Under the pieces are notes generated by a model. The model searched no databases. It saw nothing but the letters and a program-made list of their open reading frames with translations, and was not told the DNA's origin. The translations under genes were made by a program, and so were the position numbers. A DNA stretch of 64,000 nt from Robiginitomaculum sp. (GTDB lineage Bacteria > Pseudomonadota > Alphaproteobacteria > Caulobacterales > Maricaulaceae). How positions within the stretch are numbered: position 1 is the stretch's first letter; every line of letters begins with the position of its first letter. Below, piece by piece: positions 1 through 9,194 of the stretch. The stretch spans positions 23,905 through 87,904 of the forward strand of contig NVVV01000002.1 in the NCBI GenBank assembly GCA_002733495.1, read 5' to 3'.

Positions 1-619
<619 letters not shown>

Positions 620-667
620 GTGCGCTGCTTCGGTTTATGAGACCTTAAAAGGCATAGTAAACAAGGT

Positions 668-685
668 GTTAAGAGTTATGGTTAA
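668..685 (-). promoter_or_regulatory. Possible CtrA-type site upstream of ccrM
   Basis: Read on the minus strand this is TTAACCAT, one base, then ACTC and TTAAC. TTAACCAT matches a reported CtrA half-site, but the two TTAA blocks are 9 bases apart, not the classical 7. CtrA is known to drive ccrM in Caulobacter. A second exact TTAACCAT on the same strand lies at 1295-1302, just before the rnhB start. Confidence 0.3.
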
Positions 686-695
686 TCAAGGGTTA

Positions 696-1289
696 CTACC
701 GTACTGCCGCCGACACCGGGGCGAAGGAAAAGCGATGAAGGGGGCATGGCCCAAGGCTTTGCAGCGCCGCCTTGTGCACCTTGGTCAGATAGCCCTTATG
801 GGCGGCAAACCCATAGCCAGGATACAACTCATCGGCGCGTACCATCAGACGGTCACGCACCACTTTAGCGATGATCGACGCCGCCGCGATCGAGACGCTT
901 TTGCCATCGCCCTTGATGATCGCCGCCGCTGTGCATGGCAGATCTTTTGGCAGTCGATTTCCATCAATCAGCGCATGATCAGGCATCATTGGCAGGGCCG
1001 CCACAGCCCGTCCCATGGCCACCATGCTGGCATGCAGAATATTCAGCCGGTCGATCTCTTCAGGTTCGGCCATGCCAAGGCCAAAATGCGCGTCCTGGAT
1101 CAAAACTTCAAACAAGTGTTCCCGGCGCTTTTGCGAGAGCTTTTTCGAATCATTCAGGCCCGGAGGAATTCTGGCCGGATCAAGAATCACCGCAGCGGCC
1201 ACCACCGGCCCGGCCCCCGGACCACGGCCGACCTCATCCACCCCGCAGACAATGCCGGTGGCCGTGCGCTCCAGGGTATAATCTGGCAT
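696..1289 (-). CDS. rnhB: Ribonuclease HII
   Basis: RNase HII cuts the RNA strand of RNA-DNA hybrids and starts removal of single ribonucleotides from DNA, in the cytoplasm. The protein (about 197 aa, normal for the family) has the signature DEVGRGP at residues 18-24, giving the first catalytic Asp-Glu pair, followed by [16 protein letters not shown] and [12 protein letters not shown], all conserved RNase HII blocks. The ATG at 1289 is chosen; an in-frame TTG two codons earlier is possible and neither has a clear ribosome binding site. It is on the same strand as ccrM (107 bases between them) and follows the SDR gene by about 22 bases, so read-through is plausible. Confidence 0.95.
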   Translation of the reverse strand: MPDYTLERTATGIVCGVDEVGRGPGAGPVVAAAVILDPARIPPGLNDSKKLSQKRREHLFEVLIQDAHFGLGMAEPEEIDRLNILHASMVAMGRAVAALPMMPDHALIDGNRLPKDLPCTAAAIIKGDGKSVSIAAASIIAKVVRDRLMVRADELYPGYGFAAHKGYLTKVHKAALQSLGPCPLHRFSFAPVSAAVR

Positions 1290-1311
1290 GTTCAATGGTT
1301 AACAGTGCAGC

Positions 1312-2115
1312 CTATTCATCCGCTACGCGGAAGTTTTTGGTCTGGCGTTTCATCATCGCCATGGCCAATGGATCGGGCAGGATTTTAGCAATCGCCGCAA
1401 TGGTTTTATTGGCCGTGCCGGGTACGCGCACGGCGACATTGTTTTCCACGGCTGTATAGCCAGCTGCCGCCACATATTCAGAGGTTTTCCACATCCAGCC
1501 CGGCGTCTTGGAAACCAGACCTCGAGTGTCGTTGACGTCATGAAATTCGGAAAAGGTAAAGCCGGGGCAAAGCGCCGATACGTGCACGCCTGTGCCCAAA
1601 GTTTCCAGATTAAGTGATTGTGAAAACTTGATCAGAAACGCCTTGTCGGCAGCATAAAGCGTATGCCCTTTGGAGCCAGGCAAATGCCCGGCCAGCGAGG
1701 CCACATTAATAATGCGGCCAAATCCGCGCTCGACCATACCCGGCAAAGCCAGATAGATCAGCTCGCACGGGGCGGTCAGCATGATCTGGATAAAATCCGC
1801 ATGGGCCTTCCATGGCACTTTGGCATAGGTGCCCGGCACGCCATAACCAGCATTATTGATGATGCCATCCACATGCCTCCCGGCATCGGCAACCGCCTTC
1901 ATGATCGCCTTGGGCGCGCCCTTGGTGTGCATGTCCACCGGAATGATCAGGCTATCCACACCGTTTTTGGCCTTCATTTCTTCGGCCAAATCCTCAAGGC
2001 GCTCTTTACGCCGTGCCGTAAGCGCCAGATCCCAGCCATGGGCAGCAAATTCACGCGCCAAAGCCGCGCCAATACCAGCCGATGCGCCAGTGATCAAAAT
2101 AAGGGGTCGGGTCAT
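1312..2115 (-). CDS. Short-chain dehydrogenase/reductase (SDR)
   Basis: A classical SDR of about 267 aa. The Rossmann NAD(P)-binding motif TGASAGIG is near the N terminus, then NNAGYG, the catalytic Ser in NVASLAG, and the YxxxK pair in YAADK (usually YxASK, so Asp replaces Ser there). The substrate cannot be read from sequence; related proteins are often listed as DltE-like or YdfG-like oxidoreductases. The ATG at 2115 is preferred because GGAG stands 9 bases upstream; an in-frame GTG at 2136 would place that GGAG inside the gene. It is divergent from the PadR gene at 2223, so the PadR operator between them may also affect it. Confidence 0.9.
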   Translation of the reverse strand: MTRPLILITGASAGIGAALAREFAAHGWDLALTARRKERLEDLAEEMKAKNGVDSLIIPVDMHTKGAPKAIMKAVADAGRHVDGIINNAGYGVPGTYAKVPWKAHADFIQIMLTAPCELIYLALPGMVERGFGRIINVASLAGHLPGSKGHTLYAADKAFLIKFSQSLNLETLGTGVHVSALCPGFTFSEFHDVNDTRGLVSKTPGWMWKTSEYVAAAGYTAVENNVAVRVPGTANKTIAAIAKILPDPLAMAMMKRQTKNFRVADE

Positions 2116-2188
2116 GATTTTCGTCTCCGTTTTCACGGCAAACCATGGCGCACTTTTTATCCCTTATCAACAGAGCTGTATGCATCAC

Positions 2189-2216
2189 TTGACGTTATAT
2201 CGCGTCGCGATATAGT
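2189..2216 (+). promoter_or_regulatory. padR promoter with a 19-bp palindromic operator
   Basis: A -35 box TTGACG (2189-2194) and a -10 box TATAGT (2211-2216) are 16 bases apart. The spacer and -10 are covered by a perfect inverted repeat, TATATCGCG-T-CGCGATATA (2196-2214). A repressor bound here would block RNA polymerase, and PadR proteins commonly autoregulate through such AT-rich dyads. The predicted transcription start falls at about 2223, the start codon itself, and no ribosome binding site is visible, so the mRNA may be leaderless. Confidence 0.7.
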
Positions 2217-2222
2217 TGCATC

Positions 2223-2558
2223 ATGAGTGAGAAAGCCGAAATCCTGTCCGAAGCCAGCACGTTCATCCTGCTGGCACTGGCTGAACCGCTGCACGGCTAT
2301 GGGATTATCAAAAAGGTCGAACAGATGAGCGATGGCCGTGTGCGCCTTGGCCCGGGCACGCTTTATGGGGCGCTGACCAAAATGGTCAAAAAGGGCTGGA
2401 TATTGCCTCTGCCGGTGGAAAATGGCGCGCGGCGTAAGGTCTATAAGCTGACCACCGTGGGCCATGCACAATTACAAAGCGAAATGGCCCGCCTCACCGC
2501 GCTTGTCAGTTATGGCAAGGCGGCGCTTTTGGCGTGGCAACAAGGAAGATTATCATGA
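2223..2558 (+). CDS. PadR-family transcriptional regulator
   Basis: A 111-aa winged-helix repressor of the PadR family. Visible are the N-terminal LLALAEPLHGYGIIKKVEQ block, GTLYGALTKMVKKGWI (recognition helix and wing entry), and RRKVYKLTTVG of the wing, followed by a short C-terminal helix. The length fits the small (PadR-s2) subgroup. It overlaps the next gene by ATGA, so the two are translationally coupled. The palindrome over its promoter suggests autorepression. The inducer is unknown; PadR members respond to phenolics, drugs or envelope stress. Confidence 0.93.
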   Translation: MSEKAEILSEASTFILLALAEPLHGYGIIKKVEQMSDGRVRLGPGTLYGALTKMVKKGWILPLPVENGARRKVYKLTTVGHAQLQSEMARLTALVSYGKAALLAWQQGRLS

Positions 2559-3118
2559 GCAAAAAACATAAAATCAAAACCGTTTTCAAGTTTTTCTTTG
2601 TATGGCAAGAGGGTGCAGAAAGCGCCTGGTTACACCAGCAATCGGCCAAAGGGTGGCATTTGCAAAAGGTTTGGCCTTTTGTGTATCGCTTTGAAAAGGG
2701 TGAGCCGCGCGATCTTGTTTATCGCCTTGATTTTCAAACCGAGACAGAAAACTCACTTACAGATTACTTTCAACTTTGCGCAGATGCTGGCTGGAAACAT
2801 GTTTGTGGTTTTTCTTCATGGCGTTATTTTTGCGCAGATGCTGACATTGCCTCCTCAGCAGAATTTTTCTCAGATGCCCGCTCGCAAATCGCCAAATACA
2901 GACGTGTATTGGGGATTTTGGCGTTGCTGGCACTTCCGATATTGTACCTTAGTCTGATATTCATCCCAAGTACCGTCAGTGAAGATGACTTCAGCACGCC
3001 TGCGCTATATATGGCAGTAAAGTTTTTGTACGTCATACTTACAGGTTTGCTTGTTTACTCAGGCATAGCCATTGTTCTCAAAATCAGGAAGTTGAAACAT
3101 CAGGACTGCAAACAATGA
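2555..3118 (+). CDS. DUF2812 membrane protein, first copy
   Basis: A 187-aa protein starting at ATG 2555 (AAGGAAG 7 bases upstream, ATGA overlap with padR). The N-terminal ~115 residues match the DUF2812 pattern (FKFFFVWQEG..WLHQQSAKGWHL, YRFEKGEPRDLVYRLDF, DYFQLCADAGW). It is followed by two hydrophobic segments at roughly residues 120-140 and 155-175 and a basic tail. DUF2812 proteins are often found directly after PadR regulators in Firmicutes; their function is unknown. Here the protein is probably a membrane-anchored target of its PadR partner. Confidence 0.82.
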   Translation: MSKKHKIKTVFKFFFVWQEGAESAWLHQQSAKGWHLQKVWPFVYRFEKGEPRDLVYRLDFQTETENSLTDYFQLCADAGWKHVCGFSSWRYFCADADIASSAEFFSDARSQIAKYRRVLGILALLALPILYLSLIFIPSTVSEDDFSTPALYMAVKFLYVILTGLLVYSGIAIVLKIRKLKHQDCKQ

Positions 3119-3954
3119 GCGCGCCAGAAACTTTGATACAAAACTATCCTTGGGTATCCTGGAAAGAGGATGATTTCCTGGATTTTCTCAAATCCATGGC
3201 GGCAAAGGGCTGGATATTGTGCGACTTTAAAAAGCAAAATGCATTGCTGATGTGGAAGCCACACGGCTATATCTTCAAGCGCGCTGAACCACAAAATTTG
3301 GAGTTTCGCGTTGATTATCGCCCGGTCCGCAAGAAAGAACGCGGTGCGTATATTCAACTTTGCGAGGATGCAGGTTGGCGTCTTGGGTGCGCAATCAAGG
3401 GGATTTATGTCTTCTATACGGATGCAAAAAAAGCGGCGCAGGCCGATTTCTTTTCCGACGATCAATCAAAAATTTCTAAATTCAGGCGCTTGCAAATCCG
3501 CACGATGACACTAGGCGTTTTTATCATCCCAGCTATGTACTATCTGTATTACTATTCGTGGTTATCTCATCATATTTTCATCTTTATGGATTCGCCTTTC
3601 ATCGCCAGCATGATTGTGCTCATTACTGTTTTCTATCTCTATGTCCTGATCCGGCTTAACCTGGCTATCGGGCATATTAAAAACCAAAAGAGCGCTGAAG
3701 ACGTACAAAGCGAACCTACGAAAAACAGGAACAAATGGCATTTTTGGTATGATGTGGTAATTGTCATTAGCCTGACATTAGCCCTCACTCCACTTTTTGG
3801 AATTTGGTTTATTCCCAACTTTCACTGGCAATGGAGTTGGTATTTCCAAAATGCATTTTTTGTTACCCAATGGAGTGTCTTCATGGTTCTGTTCTTTGCC
3901 TGGGCGAGTAGACAGGGAAAGAAAAAAGCCAAAAAGGTTCTTGAAGAAACATAA
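3115..3954 (+). CDS. DUF2812 membrane protein, second copy
   Basis: A 279-aa paralogue of the preceding gene, overlapping it by ATGA. The DUF2812 pattern recurs (FLDFLKSMAAKGWIL, GYIFKRAEPQNLEFRVDY, YIQLCEDAGWRLG). Four hydrophobic stretches follow, at about residues 125-145, 160-180, 215-235 and 250-265, so it has a longer membrane part than the first copy. It is the third gene of the padR unit. The function is unknown; two unlike copies in one operon suggest a heteromeric membrane complex, which is inference. Confidence 0.8.
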   Translation: MSAPETLIQNYPWVSWKEDDFLDFLKSMAAKGWILCDFKKQNALLMWKPHGYIFKRAEPQNLEFRVDYRPVRKKERGAYIQLCEDAGWRLGCAIKGIYVFYTDAKKAAQADFFSDDQSKISKFRRLQIRTMTLGVFIIPAMYYLYYYSWLSHHIFIFMDSPFIASMIVLITVFYLYVLIRLNLAIGHIKNQKSAEDVQSEPTKNRNKWHFWYDVVIVISLTLALTPLFGIWFIPNFHWQWSWYFQNAFFVTQWSVFMVLFFAWASRQGKKKAKKVLEET

Positions 3955-3968
3955 TTATATTGCCTGCC

Positions 3969-3997
3969 TTGACTTTAATTTGTATTTTCCCTAATTA
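3969..3997 (+). promoter_or_regulatory. sdpR promoter, probably leaderless
   Basis: TTGACT (3969-3974) and TAATTA (3992-3997) are separated by 17 bases. The start codon at 4004 is six bases past the -10 box and no ribosome binding site precedes it. Transcription would begin at or next to the ATG. Confidence 0.5.
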
Positions 3998-4003
3998 ATA
4001 TAC

Positions 4004-4297
4004 ATGAACAAAACTTTCAAGGCGTTGGCCCATCCGGTGCGGCGGGAAATCCTGTCCATGCTGCGCGATGGTCCGATGATTTCGGGCGATATTGCTGCCC
4101 GGTTTGACATGAAATGGCCGACCATGACCGGGCACCTGAAAGTTTTAAAAGAGGCTGGCCTAGTCCACGGTGAACGCTTTGGTACGCAAATTCGCTATCG
4201 GCTGAACACCGGGGCCGCCGAAGAGGCCATTGGTGCCATTATGGCGCTTTTTGGCAAGGGCAGGGGCGACAAAAATATGGATGGAGAAAACCCATGA
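4004..4297 (+). CDS. sdpR: ArsR-type HTH repressor of the SdpR autorepressor group
   Basis: A 97-aa winged-helix protein with FKALAHPVRREILSMLRDGP, then GDIAARFDMKWPTMTGHLKVLKEAGLV (recognition helix) and IRYRLN (wing). It lacks the metal-binding cysteines of true ArsR proteins. It overlaps sdpI by ATGA, the arrangement of the Bacillus sdpRI operon. There SdpI is a membrane immunity and signal protein that sequesters SdpR. The family is clear; the same sequestration mechanism here is inferred. Confidence 0.85.
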   Translation: MNKTFKALAHPVRREILSMLRDGPMISGDIAARFDMKWPTMTGHLKVLKEAGLVHGERFGTQIRYRLNTGAAEEAIGAIMALFGKGRGDKNMDGENP

Positions 4298-4998
4298 TTC
4301 GTAAAGGTTTGATGATCTCTGGTTTGCTTGTCACCGTGATGCTGGGCCTCAGTCTTTGGGCCATGCCACATCTTCCCGTTGATGGGCAATTTGCCAGCCA
4401 CTGGAATATAAACGGGCAAGTCGACGGCACCAGCAGCCAAGCCGTCATCTTGTGGCTGATGCCAGCGCTAGGCGCAGCCATGGCGGCGCTGATTGCCATT
4501 TTGCCAAGGATTGATCCGCGTGGGCGCAATCTTTTGCGCTCGTCCACGGCCTATCTGGTTATCTGGATCGGGGCCTTGCTGATACTGGCGGCGGGGCATG
4601 CCGTCATGGTGCTGAATGCAACAAAGATATTTGATCTGGCCGATGTATCGCACGGGCCTGGCCTGTTGCGCTGGATGAGCCTGCTCACCGGCGGTCTGTT
4701 CACGGCCATGGGCGCCGTAATGGGCAAGATACGCCCCAACTGGTTCGTAGGGGTGCGCACCCCCTGGACGCTCTCATCCGATCTGTCATGGGACAAAACC
4801 CACCGCCTGGCTGGTTGGCTGTTTATGCTGACCGGGATTGCTACTTTCTTTACGGCATTGGTGCTGATCCCGCGCTGGGCTTTGGTGGTATTGATCGGCG
4901 GAATAGCACTGACGATCCTGATTGCACTGCCTTATTCCTGGTTAGTGTGGAAAAATGACCCCGCACGCGAAACCCTCATACCAGAGGACGCCGATTAG
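4294..4998 (+). CDS. sdpI: SdpI-family membrane protein (DUF1648 plus SdpI domains)
   Basis: A 234-aa inner-membrane protein with about six hydrophobic segments. The N-terminal part (MPHLPVDGQFASHWNINGQVDG) is a DUF1648 signature, and the second half has the SdpI signature PNWFVGVRTPWTLSSDLSWD followed by KTHRLAG. In Bacillus subtilis SdpI protects against the SdpC toxin and holds the repressor at the membrane. No SdpABC toxin genes are present here, so a role as an orphan immunity or envelope-stress sensor is inferred. It is cotranscribed with sdpR (ATGA overlap). Confidence 0.87.
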   Translation: MIRKGLMISGLLVTVMLGLSLWAMPHLPVDGQFASHWNINGQVDGTSSQAVILWLMPALGAAMAALIAILPRIDPRGRNLLRSSTAYLVIWIGALLILAAGHAVMVLNATKIFDLADVSHGPGLLRWMSLLTGGLFTAMGAVMGKIRPNWFVGVRTPWTLSSDLSWDKTHRLAGWLFMLTGIATFFTALVLIPRWALVVLIGGIALTILIALPYSWLVWKNDPARETLIPEDAD

Positions 4999-5006
4999 GC
5001 TTAACC

Positions 5007-5573
5007 TCAGGCAGAAACCGGCTTTCTAACTTTCTTCCAGACGAATTGCCCGACCAGTAATGTCACCACCAGAGCAATGGCAATGAGGGGCACCACAGCC
5101 TTGGCCGCCTCTCCGCCCACTTCACCCAAAGCGTGGAACAACCCAAATACCAGCGCCGCGTAAAGCATGCCCGACAGGACAACCCACAAGGAAAATGAGC
5201 CAAAGGGCGCCTTAAAAAAACCCGCCGCGACATAGGTGGGAATGCGTGTACCCGGGATAAAGCGCACCGCCATCAGCGTCGCCCCCAGCCGTTTTAGCAC
5301 TTTTTCCTTTGCCGCCTGCACACCCTCTTTTTGCGCAAACTTTTCGGCCCAATGATGCGTGCGCGCCGCGCGTCCGGCCCAGTATTTCCATAAATCACTG
5401 GCGCTAAGGCCGATAATTATAGAGAGAAACAACAAAAACGGATCGCCCATGCCCATGGTCGATGCCGAGGCCGCCCCGATCACCGCCGCGTCCTCTTGTA
5501 CAAATGGGGCCACCAGCAGGCATAAATATATGCCCCACGGATAGGCCGCCAGAGCGGCTTCAACTGCGTCCAT
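5007..5573 (-). CDS. DedA-family membrane protein
   Basis: A 188-aa protein of the DedA/SNARE-associated (VTT domain) family, thought to act as polyprenyl-phosphate or phospholipid flippases or H+-coupled transporters in the inner membrane. Seen are the early acidic FVQEDAAVIGA segment, the re-entrant-loop signature RFIPGTRIPTYVAAGF with its conserved Arg/Gly/Pro residues, and hydrophobic segments near both ends. AAGGA precedes the ATG. It is convergent with sdpI (8 bases between stop codons). Confidence 0.88.
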   Translation of the reverse strand: MDAVEAALAAYPWGIYLCLLVAPFVQEDAAVIGAASASTMGMGDPFLLFLSIIIGLSASDLWKYWAGRAARTHHWAEKFAQKEGVQAAKEKVLKRLGATLMAVRFIPGTRIPTYVAAGFFKAPFGSFSLWVVLSGMLYAALVFGLFHALGEVGGEAAKAVVPLIAIALVVTLLVGQFVWKKVRKPVSA

Positions 5574-5656
5574 AATTTTTATCCTTTTACGGCTAGCACC
5601 GTTACCATTCTTATTTGGGGCGGCTCGTCAATACTGGCAAGCCCGAATATGTACAG

Positions 5657-6589
5657 TTATAATAATGCCGCTTCTTGTTCCCATGCCCACACGCTTTGAT
5701 AGGCCTCATCATCAGTTAGGCGCGGCAACCAGCCTGTAAGCCTTCTCAATAGCGCAGATGACAACACAACGTGCTGGTCAAAGTTCTGCCCCGTTCCTTC
5801 TTTTGCCTCTGATTTAATCTCAAGCTTTATAGTTCTGCCAATAGCACGGGCAAAGGCCAAGGCGCGCTGGCTCTCGCTTACATGCGTTTCCGGCCCGATA
5901 TTGAATATTCCACCGGGTGTTTGAGAATGTGTTGCCGCCAGAGCAATGGCACGGGCCACATCATCAACATGCAAGAGCGGAGATTTCCATCGGGCTTCCT
6001 TCCCTGATAAAGTGATGGTTCTTTTGGGCATCATCAAAGCTTGGCAGAGATGTTGAAACCGTCTTCTGGGATCACCGGGACCAAACACCATTGGCAAGCG
6101 TAAAATGACGCTTTCCAAATCAGCACAACCCAACGCTGCCTGCTCTAGCGGGATTTTATCATACCATTGCCGCCCAGCCATTTTCCCGCGAAAGGGATAA
6201 AGACGCGTGCGCAGGGGCGCATCCTCACAAAGAACCGTATTATCCGTCGCCCCCGCTTCTGTTCCCAAAAGGCGACCAAAAGCTGCATACACATCACACG
6301 ACGATATAAGAACGTACCGCCTGACGCTCCCTTGCAGGCAATCCAAAAGCGGCAAGGTATCGGCCTCCTCAAAGGCGATCATGTCGATAATTATATCAGC
6401 ACTAAACCGTTCTGTTGCCCTAAGCACATCTGTGGGAGAAGCGCGATCCACCGTACATACCGCGACACCGGGAACAGACGATTGGCCCGTCCGGTTCAAC
6501 ACCAGCACATTCTGGCCATTGGCGACCAAGGCTCTGGCAACAGCATTGCCAATAAACCCGCCGCCTCCTAACAGCATAATGTTATGCAT
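5657..6589 (-). CDS. NAD(P)-dependent epimerase/dehydratase-like protein
   Basis: A 310-aa extended-SDR protein. The N terminus has the NAD-binding glycine motif GGGGFIG (residues 8-14); later there is [20 protein letters not shown] (the active-site Ser region), [14 protein letters not shown] and [10 protein letters not shown], as in sugar-nucleotide epimerases. The usual YxxxK is not obvious: WYDKIPLEQ stands in that region, so catalysis may be altered or lost. The substrate is unknown. It is divergent from argG with 65 bases between. No strong ribosome binding site is seen before the ATG. Confidence 0.82.
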   Translation of the reverse strand: MHNIMLLGGGGFIGNAVARALVANGQNVLVLNRTGQSSVPGVAVCTVDRASPTDVLRATERFSADIIIDMIAFEEADTLPLLDCLQGSVRRYVLISSCDVYAAFGRLLGTEAGATDNTVLCEDAPLRTRLYPFRGKMAGRQWYDKIPLEQAALGCADLESVILRLPMVFGPGDPRRRFQHLCQALMMPKRTITLSGKEARWKSPLLHVDDVARAIALAATHSQTPGGIFNIGPETHVSESQRALAFARAIGRTIKLEIKSEAKEGTGQNFDQHVVLSSALLRRLTGWLPRLTDDEAYQSVWAWEQEAALL

Positions 6590-6654
6590 TTTGCATTGAC
6601 TTTCAGAGCGATTGCGTCATTTCCACAGCTTATACATATTTTCGGGAGAGCAAA

Positions 6655-7881
6655 ATGGCGCATCCGCCCAAAAAAGTGGTTCTGGCCTATTCTGGTGGTC
6701 TGGACACTTCGATCATTTTGAAATGGCTGCAAAGCGAAATGGGCGCCGAAGTTGTGGCCTTTACCGCTGATCTGGGCCAGGGCGAGGAGCTGGGACCGGC
6801 GCGCAAAAAAGCGCAAGATCTGGGCGTAAAAGAAATTTTTGTCGAAGATTTGCGCGAAGAATTTGTCCGCGATTATGTATTCCCGATGTTTCGCGCCAAT
6901 ACGGTGTATGAAGGGCAATACCTTCTGGGTACTGCCATTGCCCGCCCGTTGATTGCCAAACGCCAGATCGAGATCGCCCATGAAACCGGCGCCGATGCGG
7001 TGTGCCACGGGGCCACTGGCAAGGGCAATGACCAGGTGCGTTTCGAGCTTTCTTATCTGGCGCTGGACCCTGATGTGCAAATTATTTCGCCCTGGCGACA
7101 ATGGGATTTTGGCTCACGCACCGACCTGATCGCCTATGCAGAAGAACATGGCATTGACGTGCCCGCAGACAAGCGCGGCGAAGCGCCATTTTCCGTGGAT
7201 GCCAATCTGTTGCACACTTCATCAGAGGGCAAGGCACTGGAAGACCCGGGCGTAGAAGCCCCTGAGTTTGTCTATCAGAGAAGCGTTGCCCCCGAAGATG
7301 CTCCGGATACGCCGCAATATATTGAAGTTGGCTTTGAAAAAGGCGATCCGGTCAGCATTGATAGGGTACAGCTTTCCCCGGCCACCTTGCTGACACGCCT
7401 GAACGATCTGGGCGGGACGCATGGCATTGGCCGACTGGATTTACTGGAAAATCGTTTTATCGGCATGAAATCGCGCGGTATTTACGAAACCCCAGGCGGC
7501 ACAATTCTGTTGGCTGCGCATCGCGGTATTGAACAGATAACGCTGGACGGGGGCGCAACGCACCTGAAAGACGAGCTGATGCCGCGCTATGCAGAGCTGA
7601 TTTATAATGGCTTCTGGTTCTCGCCAGAACGCACAATGCTGCAAGCTGCCATTGATGCATCTCAGGAAATGGTCAGCGGCAACGTGCGCCTGAAGCTTTA
7701 TAAAGGCGTGGCCAGCGTTGTTGGCCGGACCTCACCGCGCTCGCTCTACTCGCTGGACCATGTAACCTTTGAAGATGATGTGGTCTATGACCAATCCGAT
7801 GCCGATGGCTTTATCGAGCTGAACGCCCTGCGCCTGAAACTTTTGGCACGGCGTGACCGGATGAGTGGGAAGAACAGCTAG
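6655..7881 (+). CDS. argG: Argininosuccinate synthase
   Basis: This enzyme joins citrulline and aspartate using ATP to make argininosuccinate, the penultimate step of arginine synthesis, in the cytoplasm. The 408-aa length is standard. The ATP-binding PP-loop AYSGGLDTS lies at residues 10-18; the conserved blocks [15 protein letters not shown] and [18 protein letters not shown] are intact. GGGAGAG stands just upstream of the ATG. argF and argD lie elsewhere in the window (29-31 kb), so the arginine genes are scattered. Confidence 0.98.
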   Translation: MAHPPKKVVLAYSGGLDTSIILKWLQSEMGAEVVAFTADLGQGEELGPARKKAQDLGVKEIFVEDLREEFVRDYVFPMFRANTVYEGQYLLGTAIARPLIAKRQIEIAHETGADAVCHGATGKGNDQVRFELSYLALDPDVQIISPWRQWDFGSRTDLIAYAEEHGIDVPADKRGEAPFSVDANLLHTSSEGKALEDPGVEAPEFVYQRSVAPEDAPDTPQYIEVGFEKGDPVSIDRVQLSPATLLTRLNDLGGTHGIGRLDLLENRFIGMKSRGIYETPGGTILLAAHRGIEQITLDGGATHLKDELMPRYAELIYNGFWFSPERTMLQAAIDASQEMVSGNVRLKLYKGVASVVGRTSPRSLYSLDHVTFEDDVVYDQSDADGFIELNALRLKLLARRDRMSGKNS

Positions 7882-7890
7882 GGTTCAGGC

Positions 7891-8232
7891 TCACTCTTCA
7901 CTTTCCGGCTCGCACCTAGCTTTGGCATCACCTTGCAGGGCGTCGGCCTTCATCGCCATTTTAAATATCTCGCCAGGGGTCAACCCTTTGGCCGTAAGGG
8001 CCTTTAACGCTGATTCCAGTGAACCGCGATGTTTGGGGTCAGTCAGGATCGTCAGGGCAGACAATTCTTTGTCTGTAGTATTATCAGCGACAAAACCTGC
8101 ATAACATTTACACAAAGCGGGGGTTTCACCTTCGGCAATACAACTCTTTGCAAGTTTTTGTGCATCGGCACCAAGGGACACTGGCATCAGTGTCGCGATA
8201 TTAAAAATGCTAAAAAATACAAGTACTAACAT
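7891..8232 (-). CDS. Small secreted protein of unknown function
   Basis: A 113-aa protein with a hydrophobic N-terminal signal (about residues 1-21, cut probably after SLG-A). The mature part has three cysteines, two of them in a CKC motif (ALCKCYAGF), and one near the C terminus, plus helical, charged sequence. No known domain is recognised. It is convergent with argG (9 bases between stops) and divergent from the lipoprotein at 8406. The ribosome binding site is weak. It is probably real given the signal peptide and even codon use. Confidence 0.6.
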   Translation of the reverse strand: MLVLVFFSIFNIATLMPVSLGADAQKLAKSCIAEGETPALCKCYAGFVADNTTDKELSALTILTDPKHRGSLESALKALTAKGLTPGEIFKMAMKADALQGDAKARCEPESEE

Positions 8233-8405
8233 GGTAGTTCTTTCTTTTAAATTATATAGAGCCCCGTATTGTATCTCACTTTAAGCGCGGTGAATATGAA
8301 TGCTGGATGAATAAATGTTGAGCGCACTCGACGTCGCGCCTTTCAACCCCCATATTAGATGCACTCCAAACCGTCCCCACACACACACCCCAATGGAGAT
8401 GACAA

Positions 8406-8969
8406 ATGCGTATACTCTCACTTCTGGCACTGGCGGCCACAGGGTTAATCCTGACGGCCTGCGCCACCGCCACCCCCTATCAAGCGGCTGTAGACTCTTC
8501 GCGCGGCTATAGCGAACAACGGATCGAAAGTAACCGATACCGGGTTTCCTTTTCTGGCAATTCACTAACCAATCTGGAAACCGTAGAGAATTATCTGCTC
8601 TATCGTGCCGCAGAACTGACCAAACAAAACGGCTATGACTATTTTGTTGTTGCTGATCGTAATACCGAGAAAAAGGAACGCTATACCGGCGGCTCCGGTT
8701 TTGGGTCCGGATATGGCTCTCGCTTTGGTTATCTGGGCCATTACGGCTTTGGCTGGTCATATTACAGCCCGTTTTATGGTTATGGCTATGGTTATGACCC
8801 GTTCTTTGATGGCTATGACATTCATCAGATCACCCGCTATAAAGCAACAGCCGAGATTGCGATGCAGCGCGGGGCCAAGCCAGTCAAAAACGAGCATGCT
8901 TATCAGGCCAGTGAAGTTCTGAAAGAACTGGGCGCAAAAATTGTCCGTCCGGAAGACATCAAAAGCTAA
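8406..8969 (+). CDS. CC0125/CC1285-type outer-membrane lipoprotein
   Basis: A 187-aa lipoprotein with lipobox LTAC, so Cys19 would be lipidated. The mature sequence starts with TPYQAA and contains GYSEQRIESNRYRVSFSGN, ENYLLYRAAELT and a Gly/Tyr-rich low-complexity stretch (about residues 97-140) before a conserved C-terminal segment. The pattern fits the alphaproteobacterial CC0125/CC1285 lipoprotein family, whose function is unknown. It is monocistronic, closed by a strong terminator at 8989-9022. Confidence 0.8.
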   Translation: MRILSLLALAATGLILTACATATPYQAAVDSSRGYSEQRIESNRYRVSFSGNSLTNLETVENYLLYRAAELTKQNGYDYFVVADRNTEKKERYTGGSGFGSGYGSRFGYLGHYGFGWSYYSPFYGYGYGYDPFFDGYDIHQITRYKATAEIAMQRGAKPVKNEHAYQASEVLKELGAKIVRPEDIKS

Positions 8970-8988
8970 TTGCCTTCTCGCGAAAATT

Positions 8989-9022
8989 AAAGCCGGGCGC
9001 TTCTCCAGTGCCCGGCTTTTTT
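8989..9022 (+). terminator. Rho-independent terminator after the lipoprotein gene
   Basis: The stem AAAGCCGGGC / GCCCGGCTTT (8989-8998 and 9010-9019) has an 11-base loop and runs into a T tract up to 9022. It lies 20 bases after the lipoprotein stop codon. Confidence 0.9.
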
Positions 9023-9068
9023 ACGCCGATTTCAGAGATTCAACCTAAAAACAGCAAAACACTGTAAT

Positions 9069-9089
9069 TGCGAATAATTCTCATTTGCA
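9069..9089 (+). promoter_or_regulatory. Fur/Mur-type box upstream of the porin operon
   Basis: TGCGAAT, seven bases, then ATTTGCA forms a near-perfect inverted repeat (one mismatch) with the AT-rich centre AATTCTC. It resembles the alphaproteobacterial Fur/Mur boxes built on TGCAAAT..ATTTGCA. The site is about 105 bases before the porin start. The ten bases ATTTGCATAT (9083-9092) recur exactly before apbE (12691-12700), suggesting shared control by iron or manganese. Confidence 0.55.
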
Positions 9090-9194
9090 TATTGTAGCGA
9101 TCCATTGTAGGAATGCGGCGCATTCGCAAAATGGGTCGTGATCAGAGCGCGCCCAATAGTTTTACGCCGATTTTAGGATAGCGAGGATTATATA

